Source: Bacteroidales bacterium
GTDB lineage: Bacteria; Bacteroidota; Bacteroidia; Bacteroidales; WCHB1-69
NCBI GenBank assembly: GCA_017525245.1
Contig: JAFXTE010000010.1
Coordinates: 1 to 64,000, forward strand
Length of the DNA stretch: 64,000 nucleotides
Direction of reading: 5' to 3'
Positions 44,027 through 52,200 of this stretch are shown here, piece by piece. Under the pieces are notes generated by a model that saw only the letters and a program-made list of their open reading frames with translations, did not search any database and was not told the DNA's origin. A program made the position numbers and the translations under genes. Each line of letters starts with the position of its first letter. The stretch's first letter is position 1.

Positions 44027-45799
44027 CTACGCCTGAAACCCGATACTTCCCCCGTTGCACCCGTTCCCGATCTTCTCGTGACGGCACAGCTCTTCGATTT
44101 TCGCCACTGTGGGACGGGTGCCGTGCAGAACCTCCTCCATCACGACCTTGCGGATGATGTTGTCGATCTCGCCGCCGGAGAAGTCGAACTTCGTGGATAG
44201 CGCCCGGCAATCGTCGTCGGGGAGCCACCCCAACTTGCTCTTCCAGATGCTCTGCTTGGCCTCCACCGTGGGCTGCCCGAACTCGACCTTGAACAGGAAT
44301 CGGCGGGCGAAGGCGCTGTCGAGGTTGTCGGTGAGGTTGGTGGTGGCGATGAGGATGCCGTCTAACTTCTCCATCTCCTCCAAGATGATGTTCTGGATGG
44401 CGTTCTCGGTCTGCGCCACACTGCTGGAGCCGCTGGCATTGTTGATGTTCTGGCGGCTGCTCAACAGAGCGTCGGCCTCGTTGAAGAGCAGGATGGGTTT
44501 CTGCTTCTCCTTCTCGCAAAGTCTGCGGTAGTTGGTGAAGATGCCCTTCACGAGCTTTTGACTCTCACCGTACCAGCAACTCTTTGCCGCGCTGATATCC
44601 ACGTGGCACACCGCCCGCCCCGTGATGCGCGCAATTTGCATGGCCGTCTCGGTCTTGCCGGTGCCGGGCAGACCGTAGAACAAGGCGGCAACGCCTTTCG
44701 GCATAGCCAGTTTCTCTAATTGATTTTGCAGTTCTGAAAATTTCTCTTCCAAAAGGTTTTCTTTGAGAAGTTCTAACTGCTCGGATTGTTCTTTGTCGTA
44801 GAACATGGACTTTTCCGCGATTTTGTCAGGATAAATCAAACTCTGACTGCGATTGTCGGTGCTGAAAAGGTCGTAGTCTTCCTCTAAAAACAGCTGCTTG
44901 CCCTTGTCGGTGAGAACGATGGATGCATCGGAAAACATGCTGCCTTGAGTTACCTCAATGAGGCCGGCTTTTTGCAGTTCGTGCTCCCCTTCCTTGAGTT
45001 CTCTGGCCACATCCATTCTTAGGCACGTTTCTGCATAAATGTCTTTCAGGATACACTCTATGTCGCTTTCACGATCACGAGTAGTGACGAAATCGTCGCA
45101 GACTTCGTAAAAAAGTGTGCGAACTTCTACGTCAAAATTCAGTTTGAGGAAGTTTTTTACGAAAGTGAGATTTTTGTGCTGCTTTTCCAAAGGTCCTATT
45201 TGTCTAAAGAGACGCAAGCTGGAAACTTTTTCATTTTCCCGGCTTTCGATGAGATTCGAAACTGCATTTACGAACTTATAACGGTCAAAATCAGGTGCTT
45301 TAAGCGTTTTCAAATCCAACTTTTTGTCATCGAAAATGGCCTCTTTCACCTGCGGATTAATAATATAGTCGTTTCTCTCGCTGAACTGATGTGTGGTTTC
45401 AGCCAAAAAGATGCGTTTGCGCACCAGTTCTTCAAAGTCGTTTCTCATCATCAGAAACTCCATGCTTTTGATGCCGAAAAACGAACAAATGTTGTCCTTG
45501 TCGAAGTCCTTGCGGTCAACATTTTGGGCGAAACCGGCCACGAAGATGGCTGCCTGTAACGGCGTGACAGCTAAAAAATCAGCAAGCTGTTTGTTCTTCA
45601 GTACCACTTGATCCACCATTTCGGATTTGTAACGAGGCTCGTCCGACACAAACGATTCTCTTCTTTCACTGCGGCGTCTTGGCCGTTCATATTCCGGTAG
45701 TGTGCCCGGTGCAATGGCGTTAATCAATTGCGTTTCAGAGTCTTCCATCTGTACGGCGAGGAAGCTCAGGGTCTGAATAAGGTTGTTTTTTTTCATCAT
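44027..45799 (-). CDS. AAA+ ATPase with N-terminal helical and winged-helix region
   Basis: A 590-residue protein. The first 370 residues are helical with a winged-helix-like stretch (ELQKAGLIEVTQGSMFSD, IVLTDKGKQLFLEED). The AAA+ core has LFYGLPGTGKTETA (Walker A), PILLFNEADALLSSR (Walker B with N in place of the first D), GILIATTNL (sensor 1) and LDSAFARRFLF (arginine finger). It is of the Bacteroidetes ATP-binding family related to cell-division-protein-48-type ATPases. It is divergent from the WYL regulator, with three operators between them. Start MMKKNNL (45799). Confidence 0.85.
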   Translation of the reverse strand: MMKKNNLIQTLSFLAVQMEDSETQLINAIAPGTLPEYERPRRRSERRESFVSDEPRYKSEMVDQVVLKNKQLADFLAVTPLQAAIFVAGFAQNVDRKDFDKDNICSFFGIKSMEFLMMRNDFEELVRKRIFLAETTHQFSERNDYIINPQVKEAIFDDKKLDLKTLKAPDFDRYKFVNAVSNLIESRENEKVSSLRLFRQIGPLEKQHKNLTFVKNFLKLNFDVEVRTLFYEVCDDFVTTRDRESDIECILKDIYAETCLRMDVARELKEGEHELQKAGLIEVTQGSMFSDASIVLTDKGKQLFLEEDYDLFSTDNRSQSLIYPDKIAEKSMFYDKEQSEQLELLKENLLEEKFSELQNQLEKLAMPKGVAALFYGLPGTGKTETAMQIARITGRAVCHVDISAAKSCWYGESQKLVKGIFTNYRRLCEKEKQKPILLFNEADALLSSRQNINNASGSSSVAQTENAIQNIILEEMEKLDGILIATTNLTDNLDSAFARRFLFKVEFGQPTVEAKQSIWKSKLGWLPDDDCRALSTKFDFSGGEIDNIIRKVVMEEVLHGTRPTVAKIEELCRHEKIGNGCNGGSIGFQA

Positions 45800-45821
45800 A
45801 ATTACATTAATTTTGACGCTG

Positions 45822-45938
45822 CAAAAATAAACCACCACTGTGCAATTCCATGGCATAGTCAATTTTTCCATTGTGCATAAAATTGGCATAACTTTTTTAA
45901 ACTGTGCCATGGAATTTCACACCTATTTGTTATCTTTG
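45822..45938. promoter_or_regulatory. Divergent promoter with three operators (sites 10, 10b, 11)
   Basis: Site 10: -7 box TATTTTTG (complement of 45822-45829), operator 45839-45858 (CTATGCC-N7-TGCACA), facing the AAA+ gene. Site 10b: TGCA-N7-GGCA at 45872-45891 with no -7 box. Site 11: operator 45902-45921 (TGTGCC-N7-TTCACA), then 9 bp, then TATCTTTG 45931-45938, facing the WYL gene. Sites 10 and 11 share the word CCATGGAAT. Centre-to-centre distances are about 33 and 30 bp, roughly three helical turns, which suits cooperative binding and autoregulation. Confidence 0.82.
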
Positions 45939-45965
45939 CCGCGTCGGTTTTTAAATCCAACAGTT

Positions 45966-46883
45966 ATGACAAAAGAGCTTATAAGAAAGTATATCTGGCT
46001 GATAGACACGGTGAACCAAGCAGGATTTGAGGGAATCACGTTCAGTACAATTCGTGACAAGTGGAAACGCAACGACCTGCTTTCCGGCGGGGAGGACTAC
46101 CCCAAACGCTCGTTCCACAACCATGTGGCGGCGGTGCACGAGCTGTTCGGCATCGAGATTGCCTGCCACAAAAGCACCAACTCCTACTATATCGCCAACA
46201 GTCGCGAGCTCAAGGACAGCTCCGGCTTCAAAGGGTGGCTGTTGGATGCGCTGTCGCTCAACAGCCAGCTGGAAGAGAGCAGCCAGCTGAAAGACCGCAT
46301 CCTCCTGGAGGAGATCCCCTCCGGCAAGGAGTTCTTGCCCACCATTCTGGAGGCGATGCGCGATAATAAAATGCTGACGTTCAGCTATAAACCGTTCTGG
46401 GTAGAAGATGACTACGTGTCGAATTTCTACCATGTGGAGCCCTACGCGCTGAAGGTGTTCAAACGTCGGTGGTACCTCTTGGGCAAGTACGGCGACAGTC
46501 CGCTGAAGGTCTATGCGCTGGATAGGATGCAGGATATTGACATTGAGTTTGAGAGCTTCACTCTGCCCGCCGATTTCAACACGGCGGAGTTCTTCGGCTC
46601 CTGCTTCGGCATCATTGTTGGCGACGAGGAACCGCAGCTTATCCAGCTGAAGGTCGATGCCTTCCAGTCCAAGTACTTGCGCTCGCTGCCGCTGCATCCG
46701 TCGCAGAAGGAGGTCGAGCGCACGGAGAACTATTCCGTGTTCACCTACTTTCTTCGTCCCACCTTCGACTTCGTCCAGGAGCTGCTGGCGTTGGGCGAAA
46801 CCGCCGAGGTGCTGGCGCCCAAGACGTTACGCAAGGAAATTTCCAAAATCGGGAAGACTGTTTGGAAGCGGAACGGAAAGTAA
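45966..46883 (+). CDS. WYL-domain transcriptional regulator
   Basis: A 305-residue protein. The N-terminal winged helix covers residues 1-80 (IRKYIWLIDTVNQAGFEGIT, RSFHNHVAAVHELFGIEI). The WYL domain is at about 120-210 (KMLTFSYKPFW, VEPYALKVFKRRWYLLGKYG, VYALDRMQDIDIE), and a WCX-like C-terminal domain follows (QLKVDAFQSKYLRSLPLHPS). WYL regulators bind palindromes and sense ligands such as nucleic-acid fragments (BrxR, CapW, DriD, PafBC). ATG 45966 follows the -7 box by 28 bp; the upstream frame crosses the promoter. The gene is the likely source of the protein that reads the shared operator. Confidence 0.88.
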   Translation: MTKELIRKYIWLIDTVNQAGFEGITFSTIRDKWKRNDLLSGGEDYPKRSFHNHVAAVHELFGIEIACHKSTNSYYIANSRELKDSSGFKGWLLDALSLNSQLEESSQLKDRILLEEIPSGKEFLPTILEAMRDNKMLTFSYKPFWVEDDYVSNFYHVEPYALKVFKRRWYLLGKYGDSPLKVYALDRMQDIDIEFESFTLPADFNTAEFFGSCFGIIVGDEEPQLIQLKVDAFQSKYLRSLPLHPSQKEVERTENYSVFTYFLRPTFDFVQELLALGETAEVLAPKTLRKEISKIGKTVWKRNGK

Positions 46884-46922
46884 AAAAAAGTCCGGCACCG
46901 GAATTTAATCCCGCGCCGGACT
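46881..46922 (-). terminator. Intrinsic terminator of the M3 peptidase gene
   Basis: AGTCCGGC (46889-46896) pairs with GCCGGACT (46915-46922). On the minus strand it is followed by eight T's (46889-46882 region). It lies after the heptamer array that follows the peptidase stop codon. It may also slow convergent WYL transcripts. Confidence 0.75.
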
Positions 46923-46964
46923 AAAACTACTAACTGCTAACTGCTAACTACAAACTGTTAACTA
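46923..46964 (-). repeat. Heptamer tandem array (CAGTTAG) starting at the M3 peptidase stop
   Basis: Six in-phase 7-bp units on the minus strand: TAGTTAA, CAGTTTG, TAGTTAG, CAGTTAG, CAGTTAG, TAGTTTT. The first three bases of the first unit are the TAG stop codon (complement of 46962-46964). The array runs exactly to the terminator stem. Confidence 0.88.
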
Positions 46965-49088
46965 TTTCAGTCCTCTGTTCTTCAGCAGCGGCTCAATGGA
47001 CGGCTCCTGCCCGCGGAAAGCGAGGTAGAGATCGTGGACGTCGGCGGTGTTGCCGCGCTCCAGGATGTTGGTGCGGAACGAGGTGGCCGTGGTCGGGTCG
47101 AAAATGCCGTGGTCCTTGAAACACTGATAGGCATCGTTGTCCAGCACCGCAGACCAGGTGTAGCTGTAGTAGCCCGCGCCGTAGCCGCCGGCGAAGATGT
47201 GCTGGAAGTACGGACTTCTGTAACGGGAGATGATGGACGGGATCAGACCGATCTTGGCCATCTGCTGCTCCTCGTAATCAGGCAATTGGATGCTGACAGG
47301 TGCAGTGACGGTATGGTAGTCCATGTCCAAAATGGAGGCGGCCAAGAGCTCGGTGTTGATGAAGCCCTGACCGTAGGTGGCGGCGGCTTCGATCTTCTTG
47401 ACTAACGCGTCGGGAATCAGCTCGCCGGTCTGGTAGTGGTGGGCATAGACCTTCAGCACCTCCGGCTCGAAGGCGAAGTGCTCCATGAACTGCGAAGGCA
47501 TCTCCACGAAGTCGCGCGGTACGTTGGTGCCCGACAGGGTGGGGTAGTGGCAGCGCGACAGGATGCTGTGCAGCGCGTGACCGAACTCGTGGAACAGCGT
47601 CTGCGTCTCGTCAATGTTCAGCATGGAGGGCTTGTCGCCGACAGGTTTCGTGAAGTTGAAAACCAGCGACACCACAGGGATGTGGTTGTTACCTTCGCGG
47701 TCGTAGTATTGCTCGCGGAAGTTGGTCATCCACGCGCCGCTGCGCTTGCTCTCGCGCGGGAAGAAGTCCATATAGACCACCGCGATGACCTCGTTGTTGT
47801 CAATCACCTCGTAGGCCTTCACATCTTTGTGATACACAGGGATTTCCTCGTTCTCGCGGAAGGTGAGGCCGTAGAGACGCTCGCAGACGTAGAAGAGGCC
47901 TTTGCGGGCAGAATCGAGGGCGAGATATGGACGGATGTCGTCATCGTTGAGGTCGTATTTCTCTTTGCGCAGCTTCTCCGTGTAATAACGCCAGTCGTAG
48001 GGTTGCAGGTCGCCGGAAATGCCGTCTTTGTTCATCATCTTCTGATAAATGGCGGCTTCCTCCTTGGCTTTGGCAAGGGCGGGCTCCCAAACTTTCATCA
48101 GCAGTTCATAGACATTGTCGGCGTTCTTGGCCATGCAGTCGTCCAAGACATAGTTGGCGTAGTTGTCGTAGCCGAGAATTTGTGCTTTTTCCAGTCGGAG
48201 GTTGACGATTTCGTTGATAATCTGTTTGTTGGAATTGTCACCATCCAAGCAACGGGTGGAGTAAGCCGTCCAGAGTTCCTTGCGCAGTTCGCGGTTCTGG
48301 CAGTTTTGGAGGAACGGCTCCATAGAGGGGATGTGCACCGTGAAGGCGTACTTGCCTTTGGCGTCCTTCATGTCGGCAGCGGCTTCTTTCGCGGCAGCCA
48401 ACTGTCCCTCTGTCAGTCCTTTGAGGTCTTCTTCGTTATCCACGAACAAAGCGTAGGAGTTGGTGGCGGCGAGAACGTTGTTGCCGAATTTGAGGGTTAG
48501 CGAGGAGAGCTTTTCGTTGATCTCACGGAAGCGGTCCTGCTTGTCAGCGGGCACATTCGCACCACCGCGTTCGAAATCCTTGTAAATGACCTCCAACAGA
48601 CGTTTTTGCTCTTCGTTGAGGTTTTCTTTGTCACGGTTGTTATAGACCGTTTTGATACGCTCGAACAGCTTGGCGTTCAGCATGATGTCATCACCGTGAC
48701 GGGTGAGCATCGGGAAGATGGTGTCGGAGAGCTTCTCCATTTCCGGGCTGTTCATGCATTCGGCGAGATTCATGAAAACAGCAGAGACTTTCGTCAGCAG
48801 TTCGCCGCTGTATTCGTACGGGATGATGGTGTTGCCGAAAGTCGGTGCCTCGCTGTTGTCGCAGATGGCCTGGATATTCTCAGCCTGTTGTCGCATACCT
48901 TCCTGGATAGCAGGTAGATAGTCGGAGGTTTTGATTTCATCGAAAGGCGGAACGCCGTAAGGGGTGTTCCACTCCTTCATGAAGGGGTTGTTGGCCAGAT
49001 CGGGATTCTCGGCCGTTTTCTTCTTACATGCACCGCCCAGAACAGCGGTCGCTAACACTAAGGTCATAATGAATAATTTACGGTTCAT
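46962..49088 (-). CDS. M3-family peptidase (peptidyl-dipeptidase Dcp-like), lipoprotein
   Basis: A 708-residue zinc metallopeptidase with LFHEFGHALH (H-E-x-x-H, about residues 490-499) and FVEMPSQFMEHFAFEP supplying the third ligand Glu. The length and overall layout match dipeptidyl carboxypeptidases of the M3A group. The start has a lipoprotein signal (FIMTLVLATAVLGGAC, then KKK), so it is probably anchored in the periplasm or on the surface and trims oligopeptides. A -7 box (TACTTTTG, complement of 49134-49141) lies upstream. The stop is embedded in a heptamer array. Confidence 0.94.
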   Translation of the reverse strand: MNRKLFIMTLVLATAVLGGACKKKTAENPDLANNPFMKEWNTPYGVPPFDEIKTSDYLPAIQEGMRQQAENIQAICDNSEAPTFGNTIIPYEYSGELLTKVSAVFMNLAECMNSPEMEKLSDTIFPMLTRHGDDIMLNAKLFERIKTVYNNRDKENLNEEQKRLLEVIYKDFERGGANVPADKQDRFREINEKLSSLTLKFGNNVLAATNSYALFVDNEEDLKGLTEGQLAAAKEAAADMKDAKGKYAFTVHIPSMEPFLQNCQNRELRKELWTAYSTRCLDGDNSNKQIINEIVNLRLEKAQILGYDNYANYVLDDCMAKNADNVYELLMKVWEPALAKAKEEAAIYQKMMNKDGISGDLQPYDWRYYTEKLRKEKYDLNDDDIRPYLALDSARKGLFYVCERLYGLTFRENEEIPVYHKDVKAYEVIDNNEVIAVVYMDFFPRESKRSGAWMTNFREQYYDREGNNHIPVVSLVFNFTKPVGDKPSMLNIDETQTLFHEFGHALHSILSRCHYPTLSGTNVPRDFVEMPSQFMEHFAFEPEVLKVYAHHYQTGELIPDALVKKIEAAATYGQGFINTELLAASILDMDYHTVTAPVSIQLPDYEEQQMAKIGLIPSIISRYRSPYFQHIFAGGYGAGYYSYTWSAVLDNDAYQCFKDHGIFDPTTATSFRTNILERGNTADVHDLYLAFRGQEPSIEPLLKNRGLK

Positions 49089-49205
49089 ATAACGGATTTT
49101 TAATTATGAAAATTCAACGTTTCTTAAGCGGTGCAAAAGTACATAAATTACAAATATAGGCTCTGATGAAAGAAATCCTTTGGCGGGACGTGATGCATTG
49201 CGCTT

Positions 49206-52200
49206 CTACCGGATGACTGTGATTGACCCGTTGAACTTGATTGTACGCACAACCCCTTCATAGTAGAATGAGAAATAGTAAACCCCGTCGGAGATATTCC
49301 CCATGCCGAAACCGCTCTCGGCGTTATAGATTTGTTCGTCTTTCATATACGTTTTGTAGTTTTCTTTATTCCACACCACCTTGCCCCAGCGATCTGATAT
49401 GTACAGCTTGTTCGGGCGGTCAGGATTCAGGTTCTTGATGACGAACACGTCGTTGATGCCGTCGCCGTTGGGGGTGATCACGTTCGGGAATTCCAGGTCG
49501 GCTTCGATAATGACAGTTACGGACGCGGTGTCTATGCAGCCGTCGGCCCAGAGGGTGAGTGTCACGGTGTAGTCGCCCCAGTTCGTGTAGAGGTGGCTGT
49601 TTTCGGCTTCCGAAGTGGTGTCGCTGACTCCGTCGCCGAAATCCCATACCCAATAGTAGTTCGCTTGGGCGAGTTCCACGATGTCGGTGTTGTTGACGAA
49701 ATTGATCACGGGGTTCTCGGAGAGCATAGCTTTGTCGGGATTTGCGTAAAAGTCGGGTGTGACGATGGGCTTGACGTACAGGTTCAGCCGGATGACACTG
49801 TCGCAGCCGAACTGGTTGGAGAGGGTGCGGTCGAAGGTGCTCAGGCCGCTTTCGGAGGTTTCGTCCTCGGAAAGGGAGAACCCGTGGCCGTTGTAGGTGG
49901 AGTTTTGGCAGACAGAATCCGAGAACAGTGTTAGGGAAGAAGGATCTACGGTGAGATCCATCACCACCACCGAGTCGCAACCGTACATGTTGGCCAGTGT
50001 CCGTATATACACGCCTGAAGTGTCGTAAGTGACTCCGTTCCAAGTAAGAGTGTCACAAGCATGGACCACAATATAATTGGTGTCTGTCTGAGGCACGATA
50101 TGTATTGCCACCGATGTGGTGTTGTTGGTGGTGTCGCATTCGGGTTGCAGGCCGCCGTTCTGCGCGATGCCGAGGCTGTTGCCGTTCACCGCGAAGATAA
50201 GCGAATCCACAACCGGCAGGTTGCACAATGCGCTGAGCGACAGATGGATTTCGTTTTGCACGCAGCTGTCTTTCGGCAGGCTGTTGTTGACAAGGGCGGT
50301 GCAGAGCGTGTCCCCGCCGTAGGTGTTGAGGAACACCATGACAGGGTAGGGGGCGTTGAGGGTGTTGTCGCCGAGGTTGCAGTAGCTGAAGCTCAGCAGC
50401 AGAGTGTCGCCAACTATCTGTGTGGAGGCGTTGTTGACGGTCACGTCAGGCACGGCGTAGAACGGTCTGCCGTACAGGTCGATGGATGTGGCCTGCTGCA
50501 GGAAGTTGTTGAATGGTCGGCGCACGACGTTGTCAGGGTCTGTGAACGGTGTGGCGTTGTTGAAGAGATGCAATGGAACCGTAAGGTCCTCGTTTATGTT
50601 GGTGACGTTGTACATGTACTGGTTCCAGACTTTGCGGGCGGGAGCCCAAGGTTGTGTCGTGGACTTTAGGATGTTCAGCTGCGAGCTGCCCACCGAGACA
50701 ATTTCCGCGCTGCCGTCGGCATCCGCATCGGCAATGACGGGGTACTGCATGATGGTCGTCTCTGAAAAGGGGAACGAGTTCAAGACATAAACCGGCACTG
50801 TGTCATTGTGCGTGAGATGGCTTTTCCCACTGCCGTTGACAATCCGCAGCGTGGATTGGTCGCAAATAATCAGCTCCAGAAGCCCGTCTAAGTTGAAGTC
50901 AAATGCGGTGAAACTGTTTGAATACGAGTCCTCGTCCGGTTGCATGCCCCATATCATCGAAAAAGTCCTGCTGGCGGCATTGTATTTGTACGCCTGAATC
51001 TTGTTGTTGGAATTGGTCACAGCACATTGTATCACCATCTCCATCGAGCCGTCGTTGTCTATGTCGGCAATCAGGGGGATGCTTTTCCCCGAAAAAGAGG
51101 TGTTGATGCTCAGCGGCTGGCTCATCGTGTTGTTGTAAACATCCCAAACATAGCAATAAACTGTCCCGGAGTGCATGTCCGTGTTTCGTATGCTGATGAA
51201 CACGTCCAGATGACCGTCCATGTCGAAATCCGCCACCTGTGCGTGACCGTCCACAGGCACGGGGGCAGGCGGTGTGGTCTGCATCCAAAGTGTGGCCGTG
51301 TTGCCTGCCGTCCCGTTCGGGTTGGTGAGGCTGACGGTGTAAATCTCATTGCCCAGAATCAGCTCCGGAAGGCCGTTTCCGGACAGATCTGCGGTCATGG
51401 GTGCTGACAATTTCCGATGTGTGTTGTGGGTGTAGTGCGCAAACGATGACCCTGTGTTTGTTGTGGGCACTGTCGCCAATAGCTTGCCGGTCTCGGCGTT
51501 ATACACTTTGTTCCGGACATACACCTCAGGATGCCCGTCCCCGTTGAAGTCGGCAAAGCTCACATTTACCGCAAACTCTTCGGGATCAGCCCCGTAATCG
51601 ACATCCGACACCCAGTAGGGCGTGCTTGGCGTCGGGGAGGTGATGTCGTAAGCCCGCAGCTTGTAGTCGTAGTTTGCGGTAACAATCAACCCTTTGCCAT
51701 TGGAGGTGCGCACAAGACCGTAGGACGCGGCGTCATACGCCGAAACAGGGGACTCCATTGTGATAGTCGCCTTCAGCTGTTTCGTCACCCCGTCAAACAC
51801 CAGCATCTCGTTGTCAAGGTTGCCCTGCCCCCAATGTTCGGTGTTTGAGGTCTGTCCGTTGAGTGAGAAACACAGAACATCCGGATGACCGTCATTGTCC
51901 AAGTCGCCCACCAAAGGACTGTTGAGGTTCGAGACAATGGAGTTGGAGGACCAGTCCACATGAACGCCCCACTCCGTTCCTTCGGGGAGGAATGTGCAAG
52001 TTGCTGAGTCCACGTTGTCTGGGAATTCGGGGAGGTGTACATAAACAAAATCGGTGGCAGAGCAGGTGGCCACTGGCGCGAAAACGATGTCGTCAAGGCC
52101 GAAGTCGTTGCCGGCGCCATTTTCATTCTGATTAAGTATGGTGAGTGTTGCAGATGTGTTATTTCCGCTGAACCACACTTCATAATAAGGTTGCCAAATG

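Noticed and set aside
47436-48500. 354-residue plus-strand frame antisense to the M3 peptidase
   Set aside because: Shadow of an unmistakable metallopeptidase gene.
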